Source: an uncultured Collinsella sp. (lineage in GTDB: Bacteria > Actinomycetota > Coriobacteriia > Coriobacteriales > Coriobacteriaceae). From it: a stretch of DNA of 27,391 nucleotides. The notes under the pieces were generated by a model. That model searched no databases, was not told the DNA's origin, and was given only the letters and a program-made list of their open reading frames with translations. The stretch is from positions 1-27,391 of the forward strand of contig CALDBJ010000130.1 in the NCBI GenBank assembly GCA_937937835.1, given 5' to 3'. Each line of letters begins with the position of its first letter. Position 1 is the first letter of the stretch. Of this stretch, positions 16,386-23,443 are shown in pieces. Position numbers and translations under genes: made by a program.

Positions 16386-16423
16386 GCGGCAAAGCGATCC
16401 TTGGAAGATCAACCGTGAGAAGG

Positions 16424-16455
16424 GCGGCCGAGACGAGTTCTCGGCCGCACTTTTG
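16424..16455 (+). terminator. Terminator after the membrane protein gene
   Basis: GCGGCCGAGA at 16424-16433 pairs with TCTCGGCCGC at 16439-16448 around a 5-nt loop, followed by ACTTTTGCTT. Confidence 0.85.
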
Positions 16456-16510
16456 CTTGTTGAACACATGGTCGCTATGTCCGCGCCCGGTCCAAACGGT
16501 CAGCAATCAT

Positions 16511-16600
16511 CTGTGAACGGTATTTGTTCAAAAAAGAACAAAGATAAACAAATAGTTGTTGCAGTTACTGTTCGAATGTGTTCAAATAAACATGAACAGT
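16511..16600 (+). promoter_or_regulatory. lacAB control region with GTTC/GAAC palindromes
   Basis: GTGAACGGTA lies at 16513-16522. TTTGTTC at 16523-16529 and GAACAAA at 16536-16542 form a perfect inverted repeat around A6. TGTTCA at 16579-16584 and TGAACA at 16593-16598 form another, and ACTGTTC (16567-16573) pairs with GAACAGT (16594-16600). The clustered TGTTC repeats recall DeoR-family operators such as those of LacR, but no DeoR gene is in the window. Confidence 0.5.
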
Positions 16601-16692
16601 GAAGAACCGCACATTCAGATGCCCGGACCTGAACGCGATTCAACACTTCCAAACAGAAACTACGCACCTGCGTATCTCTCAAGGAGGATGTC

Positions 16693-17121
16693 ATGAGGGT
16701 TGTAATCGCTTCCGATGCCGACGGTATGTCGATGAAGGAGTCCATCAAGGAGATGCTCATCGCCGACGGTCACGAGGTCGTCGACTATTCCGAGACCCCT
16801 GCCGCGGACTTTGTCGATTCCGCGACCGCCGTTGCCAAGGACCTGCTGGAGCACAAGGATTCCCAGGGCTTCGCATTCGATAAGTACGGCGTCGGCTCCT
16901 ATATGGCCGCCGTCAAGATCAAGGGCATGGTCGTCGCCAACATTTCCGACGAGCGTTCCGCCTACATGACCCGCGAGCACAACGGCTCGCGCATGGTCAC
17001 CATGGGCCCGGGCGTTGTGGGCACCGAGGTCGCCAAGAAGATCGCCCGCGAGTTCCTGCGTGCACAGTACGCCGGCGGCCGTCACCAGATCCGTGTCGAC
17101 ATGCTCAACAAGATGGCCTAA
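16693..17121 (+). CDS. lacA: Galactose-6-phosphate isomerase subunit LacA
   Basis: This 142-residue RpiB/LacA/LacB-family subunit pairs with LacB to convert galactose-6-phosphate to tagatose-6-phosphate. The family fold starts MRVVIASDADG. The segment DKYGVGSYMAAVKIKGM matches the LacA form, in which the RpiB active-site Cys loop is not conserved, and HNGSRMVTMG follows. Its length matches LacA (about 141). The ATG at 16693 follows AGGAGG by 4 nt. lacB starts 63 bp downstream, so the two are one transcription unit. The upstream region carries GTTC/GAAC palindromes rather than the LacI operators of the three modules. Confidence 0.95.
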   Translation: MRVVIASDADGMSMKESIKEMLIADGHEVVDYSETPAADFVDSATAVAKDLLEHKDSQGFAFDKYGVGSYMAAVKIKGMVVANISDERSAYMTREHNGSRMVTMGPGVVGTEVAKKIAREFLRAQYAGGRHQIRVDMLNKMA

Positions 17122-17184
17122 CGAGAGCCACCGAGAACTCGAACTTCTACCTCAACTTGTGAATTCAGACGAAAGGACGTTCTG

Positions 17185-17709
17185 ATGAAGAAGACCATCG
17201 CAATCGGTTGCGACCATATCGTTACGGACGAGAAGATCTATCTGGCCGACCGCTTGGAGCAGGCTGGCTACAAGGTGCTCGACTGCGGCACCTACAGCCA
17301 CACCCGTACGCACTATCCCATCTACGGTAAGGCCGTGGGCGAGGCCGTTGCCAGCGGCAAGGCCGACTTTGGCGTGGCCCTGTGCGGCACCGGCATCGGC
17401 ATCACCAACGCCGTCAACAAGGTTCCCGGCGCCCGCTGCGCCCTGGTCCGCGACATGACCTCTGCCCTGTATGCCCGTCGCGAGCTCAACGCCAACATCG
17501 TGGGCTTTGGCGGCAAGATCACCGGCGAGTTCCTGATGGCCGATATCATGCTTGCCTTCCTTGAGGAGCCCTACGAGAAGACTCCCGAGCACGATGCCCT
17601 GATCGCCAAGATCGATGCCTGCAATAAGGCCGACGCCGAGGCTCAGGCTGACCCGCACTTCTTTGACGAGTTCCTGGAGAAGTGGGACCGCGGCGAATAC
17701 CACGACTAA
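17185..17709 (+). CDS. lacB: Galactose-6-phosphate isomerase subunit LacB
   Basis: This 174-residue subunit forms the catalytic partner of LacA. It starts with KKTIAIGCDHI and contains the loop LCGTGIGITNAVNKVPG, with the Cys that serves as catalytic base in RpiB-type enzymes. ALVRDMTSALYARREL and NIVGFGGKITGE follow, all typical of LacB. The ATG at 17185 has GAAAGGA upstream. It is co-transcribed with lacA and ends at a strong hairpin. The product, tagatose-6-phosphate, is the substrate of LacC encoded about 1.3 kb downstream. Confidence 0.96.
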   Translation: MKKTIAIGCDHIVTDEKIYLADRLEQAGYKVLDCGTYSHTRTHYPIYGKAVGEAVASGKADFGVALCGTGIGITNAVNKVPGARCALVRDMTSALYARRELNANIVGFGGKITGEFLMADIMLAFLEEPYEKTPEHDALIAKIDACNKADAEAQADPHFFDEFLEKWDRGEYHD

Positions 17710-17715
17710 TTAGGT

Positions 17716-17739
17716 TCCGGCGTTCTGCCGAACGCCGGA
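17716..17739 (+). terminator. Hairpin after lacB
   Basis: TCCGGCGTTC at 17716-17725 and GAACGCCGGA at 17730-17739 form a perfect 10-bp stem with a 4-nt loop. No T-tract follows, so termination efficiency is uncertain. Confidence 0.65.
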
Positions 17740-17743
17740 CCGG

Positions 17744-17860
17744 TCGACGCTGCGCGGCGCTCAGGCACCCCATCTCGCCGCTCAAACCGTCGCTCGCGTA
17801 CATGAAGTACGCGTCGCTCCTCTTTCGCGGCGACCTGGGGCACCTGAGCGCCGCTCGCTG
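17744..17860. repeat. Composite long stem element, copy 1
   Basis: The element opens TCGACGCTGCGCGG and closes CCGCTCGCTG, the same frame as at 19993-20107. CGGCGCTCAGG (17755-17765) pairs with CCTGAGCGCCG (17843-17853). Inner pairs are CCCCA/TGGGG, TCGCCGC/GCGGCGA and the apical GCGTAC/GTACGC at 17796-17812. Nothing convincing, coding or structural, is seen in the rest of the gap, 17861-18086. Confidence 0.75.
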
Positions 17861-18086
17861 ACGTTTGAGTGACCTGTGAGATCGCCCCTGTTGTTGCGAA
17901 GTGTTCTGGTACGGCGAGCTGCTCCGATAACACGTTTGCTTGCTTGGCTTGAGTGCTTCGCTCTTGGCTGTACTTGGCGATTTGCAGCTTTTCAATTGAC
18001 GGCTCGCGTTTCTGTGAGGGGGCGCGGGCCGGTTTTCTATAAGCCCTATTGACTTGGCGGGCTGTCGTAAGAAAGGGAAGGCTCCT

Positions 18087-18968
18087 ATGGAGTTTGTTCT
18101 TGATAACGGTTCTATCCGCGTAGCACTGAGCACGGCTGGCGGATCGTTCACTTCTATTACGGCCAACGGCCGTGAGTACCTGTGGCAGGGCGATCCGGCG
18201 GTCTGGTCGGGCCAGGCACCCATTTGCTTCCCGATCTGCGGCGGCCTTCGCGACGGTCACGCAATGACCATGGGCGGCCGCGAGGTCAAGCTCGCCCGCC
18301 ACGGCTTTGCTCGCAAGCAGGAGTGGAAGCTCGAGGAGCAGGGCGACAACATGGTTGCGCTGAGCCTAAGCTCTGCCGACCATGCCGAGTTGCTCGAGCA
18401 GTACCCGTATCCGTTTAAGATTGTTGCTCGTTACACGATCGATGCGGCAAAGGTGGCCGTGTCGTACGAGGTGACCAATGAGGGCACCGAGGACATGCCG
18501 TTCTTTGTGGGCGGTCACCCTGGCTTTAAGTGCCCGCTCGACGAGGGCGAGTCCTATGACGACTACGAGCTCCGTTTTGAGCAGCGCGAGGCCGCCGAGC
18601 TCTGTACTGCCGTTCCCTCGACGGGCCTGATTGATGTTGAGCATCGCAGCAAGAACCCGATGGCTGGCCATGACCTGCCGCTGACCCACGAACTCTTCGA
18701 CTTCGCGGAGACCATCTTTGACGTGCTCGAGAGCCGCGTGGTTACGCTGACCAAGAAGACCGAGGACAAGGGCGTGCGCCTGACGTTCCCCGATATGCCG
18801 TACCTGATTGTGTGGAGCAAGCCCGAGGGTGACTTTGTGGCCGTGGAACCGTGGGGCGGCCTGTCTACCTGCTCCGACGAGGACGATATCCTGGAGCACA
18901 AGCGTGGCTGCCTGGTGGCCAAGCCGGGGGAGACCGTTACCCGCGGCTTTGAGATCGAGATCCTTTAA
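18087..18968 (+). CDS. lacX: LacX/GalM-type aldose 1-epimerase family protein
   Basis: This 293-residue protein belongs to the aldose 1-epimerase (galactose mutarotase-like) family in the LacX subgroup found with lac operons of Firmicutes. Visible signatures are QAPICFPICGGLRDG near the N-terminus, RHGFARKQEW, the GGHPGFKCPL loop with its conserved His, and a late PDMPYLIVWSKPEGDFVAVEPWGG with the likely catalytic Glu. It probably interconverts anomers of galactose, galactose-6-phosphate or a related phosphosugar; which one is not known for LacX. The ATG at 18087 follows AGGGAAGG and is preferred over an in-frame ATG at 18054. It is 56 bp upstream of lacC and probably co-transcribed. Confidence 0.88.
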   Translation: MEFVLDNGSIRVALSTAGGSFTSITANGREYLWQGDPAVWSGQAPICFPICGGLRDGHAMTMGGREVKLARHGFARKQEWKLEEQGDNMVALSLSSADHAELLEQYPYPFKIVARYTIDAAKVAVSYEVTNEGTEDMPFFVGGHPGFKCPLDEGESYDDYELRFEQREAAELCTAVPSTGLIDVEHRSKNPMAGHDLPLTHELFDFAETIFDVLESRVVTLTKKTEDKGVRLTFPDMPYLIVWSKPEGDFVAVEPWGGLSTCSDEDDILEHKRGCLVAKPGETVTRGFEIEIL

Positions 18969-19024
18969 CGAGCTATCGTATGTTTGGGGCCGCGCGTGTC
19001 GTGCCCCGGAAACAGGAGTTCAAT

Positions 19025-19960
19025 ATGATTCTGACCGTTACCATGAACCCGTCGATTGATACGCGCTATCAGCTCGATAAGCTGATCATCGACGATGTAA
19101 ACCGCGTGACGCCCGAAAAGACCGCTGGCGGCAAGGGCCTCAACGTGAGCCGCGTGCTGCTGCAGCTGGGCGATGACGTGCTCGCGACCGGTCTACTCGG
19201 TGGCCACATGGGTGCCTATATGGCCGAGCTCATGGATGCCGACGGCGTCAAGAACGACTTTGTGCCCATCGCCGGTGAGACGCGCATTTGCCTGAATATT
19301 CTGCACGAGGGCAATCAGACCGAGCTGCTGGAGAGCGGCCCGCAGATCGCCCCGGCCGAGCTCGAGGCCTTTACGGCCAAGTTTGCCGAGCTTGCAGCGA
19401 AGGCGGACGTTGTGACGCTTTCGGGCTCGCTGCCGCGTGGCGTCGATGCCGGCTACTATGCCGAGCTCGTCAAGATCGCCGAGGAGGCGGGCGCCAAGGT
19501 GCTGCTCGATACCTCGGGTGCATCGCTGGAGGCCGCGCTGGAGTCCGACGCTAAGCCTGAGCTCGTAAAGCCCAACCTGACCGAGATTAACGGCCTGCTG
19601 GGTACGTCCTTTACGACCGATGATGTCGATGCCCTGCGCGAGGCGCTTGCCGCCGATGACCGCTTTGCCGGTATCCCCTGGGTTGTCGTTTCGATGGGCG
19701 CTGCCGGTTCGGTGGGCTTCCATGAGGGCCGCGCGTTCCGCGCCAAGACGCCCGCGATTGCGGCTGTGAACGCAACGGGTTCCGGTGACTCGACCATCGC
19801 CGGCTTTGCGCATGCCATTGCGGCTGGTGCCGACGACGTCACGGTGCTCAAGACCGCCAATACCTGCGGCAAGCTCAACGCCATGGATCCCAAGACCGGC
19901 CACCTGGTCATGGACCGCTGGGACGAGATCTACAACAACGTTGAAGTAACGGAGCTGTAG
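19025..19960 (+). CDS. lacC: Tagatose-6-phosphate kinase
   Basis: This 311-residue PfkB-family kinase phosphorylates tagatose-6-phosphate to tagatose-1,6-bisphosphate. It starts MILTVTMNPSIDTRY, typical of LacC/FruK, and has the substrate loop TAGGKGLNVSRVL (33-45), TLSGSLPRG and KPNLTEIN. The catalytic Asp255 is in the anion-hole motif NATGSGDS. The ATG at 19025 has AGGAG upstream; an earlier in-frame ATG at 18980 would overlap the end region of lacX and lacks a good site. A 1-phosphofructokinase is the alternative, but lacAB and lacX next door favour LacC. The aldolase gene lacD that normally follows is missing; a terminator and an ATPase gene on the other strand come next. Confidence 0.9.
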   Translation: MILTVTMNPSIDTRYQLDKLIIDDVNRVTPEKTAGGKGLNVSRVLLQLGDDVLATGLLGGHMGAYMAELMDADGVKNDFVPIAGETRICLNILHEGNQTELLESGPQIAPAELEAFTAKFAELAAKADVVTLSGSLPRGVDAGYYAELVKIAEEAGAKVLLDTSGASLEAALESDAKPELVKPNLTEINGLLGTSFTTDDVDALREALAADDRFAGIPWVVVSMGAAGSVGFHEGRAFRAKTPAIAAVNATGSGDSTIAGFAHAIAAGADDVTVLKTANTCGKLNAMDPKTGHLVMDRWDEIYNNVEVTEL

Positions 19961-19961
19961 G

Positions 19962-19989
19962 GTTACGCGGTTTTACCAAACCGCGTAAC
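19962..19989 (+). terminator. Hairpin after lacC
   Basis: GTTACGCGGTTT at 19962-19973 and AAACCGCGTAAC at 19978-19989 form a perfect 12-bp stem with a 4-nt loop directly after the stop codon. Confidence 0.8.
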
Positions 19990-19992
19990 GGC

Positions 19993-20107
19993 TCGACGCT
20001 GCGCGGGCCGCATTTGGACAATCTGACGTTCAACTTCAAGGGCGCGACCAGAAGGTCAGCGCCCTTTCGTTTCACGTCACCTTGTCTCAAATGCGGCCCG
20101 CTCGCTG
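19993..20107. repeat. Composite long stem element, copy 2
   Basis: It has the same frame as 17744-17860, TCGACGCTGCGCGG...CCGCTCGCTG, with different internal arms. GCGGGCCGCATTTG (20003-20016) pairs perfectly with CAAATGCGGCCCGC (20088-20101). An inner GGGCGC/GCGCCC hairpin at about 20040-20064 is nested. Confidence 0.78.
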
Positions 20108-20157
20108 CCGTTGCCAAAACATCGGCGTCGCCTTGCTTCGGGAATGCGGCAGATAGA

Positions 20158-20194
20158 GACGTTCCTTTTTTGCCGGCAGTTTGGGACACTCCTT
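20158..20194. repeat. 37-bp direct repeat, left copy
   Basis: GACGTTCCTT, then GCCGGCAGTTTGG, then ACACTCCTT. It matches 21669-21705 at 34 of 37 positions. The two copies bracket the ATPase gene. Confidence 0.8.
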
Positions 20195-20217
20195 ACGGGG
20201 CGCCCCCTCCACAGCGC

Positions 20218-21519
20218 CTATGCCAGCTTGTCGATTTGCCCAATCTCCCAGAGCGGAATATTGACGAGCGTGCCTTCGTCTCTATATGCCGCTAACGATG
20301 TTCTCACGCAGCGCTCGAGCTTGAACTTCTCGCAGGCAATCCTCAGGCTCTTTGCTTTGAGATTCTCTGCCGCCTTGACCTCGAGCGGAAGCACGGTCCC
20401 CGCATGGTCGACGGCAAAGTCAGTCTCTGCATTGCCGGAGGAGGATGACCAATACGCGGGGGTATTGCCTTGGAGCAAAAGCTCCTGTGCGACGTATTGC
20501 TCGGTCAGCGAGCCTTTGAACTCCGTAAAAACAGCGGGCCCGTTCAGAACAATGGCTGGCGAGAGGCCGGAGAGTGCTCCGAGGATGCCGGTGTCGATGC
20601 AGAACAGCTTGAAGCCCGAGAGATCCTCGTAGCTTGTGAGCGGTGCTCTTAGGGCGGAAACACGTGGTACCTTATGAACGATTCCGTAGTCCATGAGCCA
20701 CTGGAGGCTTTCCTCAAAATCGCGTGCGCGCGCCCCGGGACGAAGCGCGCCGTAGACGAACTTCTTGTTTTCCTTTGCGAGCTGGCCGGGAAGGGATTTC
20801 CAAACCAGCCTCATGCGCTCGACGATGCGGGCTGGCGCATGCTTGCCAAAATCGGATTCATAAGCTTCGATGATTTGCTGCTGAAGCCTGCGGGCCTCGA
20901 TGAAATCGTGGGAGGTGGCGAAAGCGGAGACAACTTCTGGCATGCCACCGACAACGAGGTATTCCTTGAGCAGGCGCTCGAGCTTTTCGGAAACGTTTGT
21001 CAGCAGGTCCATGTCTGCGGCAAGGATGGCATCTGCGAGTGGATCGCCATCGACGGCACGAACGAACTCGACAAACCCCATGGGGCGCATGGTGAGCTGG
21101 TCGATCTTGCCGACGGGGAACGACTCGTTTTCGCGTCGGAGCGCGAGCCCCATATAGGAGCCGGCTGCCACGATATGGTATTCCGGCGCCAGCTCGTTGA
21201 AGTATTTGAGCGAGGTGATGCCACGCGGTGCCTCTTGGATTTCGTCGAAGATGATGAGCGTGTCTGTCGGCGTTATGGTCTGGCCGCGCAGGAGCTCTAT
21301 CTGGGAGATGATGCGTTTGGGGTCAAGGCTTCCGTCGAACAGCGAACGTGCGCCCGGTTCGAGCATAAAGTCAAAGCGGATGACGTTTTGATACTGCTGG
21401 CCTGCGAATTCGTTAAGAAGCCAGGTTTTTCCCGTCTGGCGGGCCCCCTTAAGCAGGAGGGGCTTGCGGTTTGCCCTAGATTTCCAAGCGATGAGTTCGT
21501 CCATTAGCTGTCGCTGCAT
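20218..21519 (-). CDS. AAA ATPase with C-terminal DUF4143 domain
   Basis: This 433-residue protein belongs to the widespread AAA_14/DUF4143 group of unknown function. The Walker A is GARQTGKT (25-32) and the Walker B is TLIIFDEIQ, with Asp92 and Glu93. A Ser follows in the sensor-like AAGSYMG. The C-terminal domain has GNAETDFAVD...LPLEVKA, a pattern like PD-(D/E)xK nuclease folds. The ATG at 21519 follows a perfect AGGAGG. Just upstream are a near-palindrome CTAACGATCATGGTTAG (21528-21544), a small AGACCG/CGGTCT hairpin (21549-21563) and three 33-bp tandem repeats. It is bracketed by 37-bp direct repeats and has no link to sugar use. Proposed roles for the family (toxin-antitoxin or mobile-element related) are not established. 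Confidence 0.88.
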   Translation of the reverse strand: MQRQLMDELIAWKSRANRKPLLLKGARQTGKTWLLNEFAGQQYQNVIRFDFMLEPGARSLFDGSLDPKRIISQIELLRGQTITPTDTLIIFDEIQEAPRGITSLKYFNELAPEYHIVAAGSYMGLALRRENESFPVGKIDQLTMRPMGFVEFVRAVDGDPLADAILAADMDLLTNVSEKLERLLKEYLVVGGMPEVVSAFATSHDFIEARRLQQQIIEAYESDFGKHAPARIVERMRLVWKSLPGQLAKENKKFVYGALRPGARARDFEESLQWLMDYGIVHKVPRVSALRAPLTSYEDLSGFKLFCIDTGILGALSGLSPAIVLNGPAVFTEFKGSLTEQYVAQELLLQGNTPAYWSSSSGNAETDFAVDHAGTVLPLEVKAAENLKAKSLRIACEKFKLERCVRTSLAAYRDEGTLVNIPLWEIGQIDKLA

Positions 21520-21562
21520 ACTGCCTCCTAACGATCATGGTTAGTATAAGACCGTTTCGGTC

Positions 21563-21655
21563 TTTCCATCGAAAAATGTGGGAGTAAACCACGTTTTTCC
21601 ATCGAATAATGTGTGAGGCAACCACGTTTTTCCATCGAATAATGTGGGAGTTTAG
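21563..21655. repeat. 33-bp tandem repeat x3
   Basis: TTTCCATCGAAnAATGTG recurs at 21563, 21596 and 21629 with an exact 33-bp period and CCACG between units. It lies upstream of the ATPase gene. There are no variable spacers, so it is not a CRISPR array. Confidence 0.85.
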
Positions 21656-21668
21656 GTCGGCACCTGGG

Positions 21669-21705
21669 GACGTTCCTTCTCTGCCGGCAGTTTGGAACAC
21701 TCCTT
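21669..21705. repeat. 37-bp direct repeat, right copy
   Basis: It is the right partner of 20158-20194 in the same orientation, with three mismatches. The copies are 1511 bp apart. Confidence 0.8.
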
Positions 21706-21736
21706 GTTTTGGTGCAAATTAGCTACCCTTGCATCA

Positions 21737-21776
21737 GAAAACGGCGCCCGTCGGCGATGTTGCCGGCGGGCGCCGT
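21737..21776 (-). terminator. Terminator after galT
   Basis: ACGGCGCCCGTCGGC at 21741-21755 pairs with GCCGGCGGGCGCCGT at 21762-21776, with one mismatch near the loop. On the minus strand it is followed by TTTTC. It ends the galKT operon. Confidence 0.85.
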
Positions 21777-21823
21777 GGTCGTGTAGGCGCTATTTGTTAA
21801 GTGCGTGCGTTCGAGCTCGCGTG

Positions 21824-23443
21824 CTACAGCGAGTCGATAAAGCGCTGCTGGGCGGCGCGTCCTGCCTCGTCCCATTTAAAGACGCCGGCGTTGTCGAGCA
21901 CGTGGCCAAACACCACGCCCACCTCCTCGTGCAGGATATCGATGGCGTTGTCGGTCGTAAGTTCATCGGCGCGGCGTGCAAAGACATCCTCGGCCCATGC
22001 GGCGTGGCTGCGGCAAAGGTCGTCGCCCTCGAGTGCGGCGCCAAGGTCGTAGCTTGCGTCGACCTTGGCGGCCAGCAGGTGCTCGCGGACGGCGCCGAGC
22101 TCGGGAACCAGGCGTGGCGGCAAAATGGCCAGGCCCATGACCTCGATCAGGCCGATGTTCTCCTTCTTAATGTGGTGGTACTCGGCATGCGGGTGGAATA
22201 CGCCCAGCGGATGCTCGTCAGTCGTGATGTTGCAGCGAAGCGCCAGGTAGGCCTCGTAGATTTCGCCGCCGGCATTGCCGCGGGAGTCGACGCGGCGGAT
22301 GACGGGCGTCACGGTGTTGTGCGCCACGCCATCGGCTGTGTGCGCGACGACGCCAACCGACTCATCGGTCCACTCGCGCCAGGCAAGGATAATCTTCTCG
22401 GCGGCGTCGAGCAGCTGGGCGCGGTCGTGCGAACGCAGTCGCAGCACCGAGAGCGGCCACTGCAACACGGTACCGCTGACCTGGTCAAAGCCGGGCACGC
22501 TAAACTGCGAGACCTCAGCGGCATGCATCATGGGGAACTCGTGCGCGCCGCCCTGGAAGTGGTCATGCGACAAGATCGAGCCGCCCACGATGGGCAGGTC
22601 GGCGTTGGAGCCGATGAAGTAGTGCGGGAACAGGTCCACAAAATCGAGCAGGCAGGTCAGCCCCTTGCGGTCCACGTGCATCGGGCGATGCTCGGAGCTC
22701 ATCGTAATGCAGTGCTCGTTAAAATACGCATACGGGCTGTACTGGAAGCCCCAGCGCTCGCCGTCGAGCTGAATGGGAATAACGCGCAGGTTCTGACGGG
22801 CGGGATGAGCGCCGCCGTCGGCTGCGGCGGAGCGTCCGGGGTAGCCCTCGTTCTCGATGCAGAGCTGACAGGCGGGATACTTCTCGCCCGTGTTTTTGGC
22901 GGCACCGGCTGCGGCAATATCGCGCGGGTCTTTCTCGGGCTTGGACAGGTTGATGGTGATCTCCAGGTCACCCCAGTTGGTGGAAGTACTCCATTTGATG
23001 TTGCGCGCGATGGCGGCACGGCGCACGTAGCCGGCGTCGCAGCACAGACCATAGAACCAGTCGGTCGCGGCGCGGGGCTCGTTGACGCCCATGCGTCCGT
23101 TGAACTCCTCGTTTACAACTGAAGGCCTCGGCATCAGTACGCCCATGATGCGCATGGCGATGCGGTCTCGGCCCGATGCCGTGTCCTCGGCGGCACCGTT
23201 GGCAACGGCGGCCTCGGAAAGCGCGGCAAGCGTGCCTTCAAGATCAAAGTCGGGGAGTGTATCGGGGTGCAAGAGCGATAGTTTCTCAACCTGGAGCGCC
23301 CAGGCCATGTCGAGCGCGGGGCCCGTGGCGCCGATGCATTCCAGAATGGTGTTGTAGGCCCAGATGCGGTCGTCCTGTCCGATCATCGATCGGTGGATGG
23401 CATATTCGATAAGGCCCTGCGCAGCCTCGCGCACGTCGGTCAT
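21824..23443 (-). CDS. galT: UDP-glucose--hexose-1-phosphate uridylyltransferase, type 2
   Basis: This 539-residue enzyme exchanges UMP between UDP-glucose and galactose-1-phosphate in the Leloir pathway. It is the class II GalT typical of Firmicutes and Actinobacteria. The active-site motif is SHDHFQGGAHEFPM, with the His-x-His pair and the uridylylated His. It has a long N-terminal and a C-terminal GalP_UDP_transf region, and is somewhat longer than the usual 490-510 residues. The ATG at 23443 overlaps the galK stop as TAATG, implying translational coupling; an ATG at 23452 is an alternative. It is downstream of galK. galE is not in the window and is needed to complete the cycle. Confidence 0.94.
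   Translation of the reverse strand: MTDVREAAQGLIEYAIHRSMIGQDDRIWAYNTILECIGATGPALDMAWALQVEKLSLLHPDTLPDFDLEGTLAALSEAAVANGAAEDTASGRDRIAMRIMGVLMPRPSVVNEEFNGRMGVNEPRAATDWFYGLCCDAGYVRRAAIARNIKWSTSTNWGDLEITINLSKPEKDPRDIAAAGAAKNTGEKYPACQLCIENEGYPGRSAAADGGAHPARQNLRVIPIQLDGERWGFQYSPYAYFNEHCITMSSEHRPMHVDRKGLTCLLDFVDLFPHYFIGSNADLPIVGGSILSHDHFQGGAHEFPMMHAAEVSQFSVPGFDQVSGTVLQWPLSVLRLRSHDRAQLLDAAEKIILAWREWTDESVGVVAHTADGVAHNTVTPVIRRVDSRGNAGGEIYEAYLALRCNITTDEHPLGVFHPHAEYHHIKKENIGLIEVMGLAILPPRLVPELGAVREHLLAAKVDASYDLGAALEGDDLCRSHAAWAEDVFARRADELTTDNAIDILHEEVGVVFGHVLDNAGVFKWDEAGRAAQQRFIDSL

Noticed and set aside
16523..16542. TTTGTTC-A6-GAACAAA as a transcription terminator.
   Set aside because: The stem is AT-rich and short with no T-tract, and a strong terminator already lies at 16424-16455; an operator is more likely.
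17861..18086. A TTGACG at 17996 as the -35 of a lacX promoter.
   Set aside because: The only -10-like sequence, TATAAG at 18038, is 36 bp away, too far for a normal promoter.
21563..21655. Possible CRISPR-like repeats.
   Set aside because: Three units at an exact 33-bp period without variable spacers and without cas genes make a simple tandem repeat.
21476..21700. A 74-residue minus-strand frame with the peptide HIIRWKNVV repeated.
   Set aside because: The repetition comes from the 33-bp DNA repeats, the frame overlaps the ATPase start, and there is no ribosome site.
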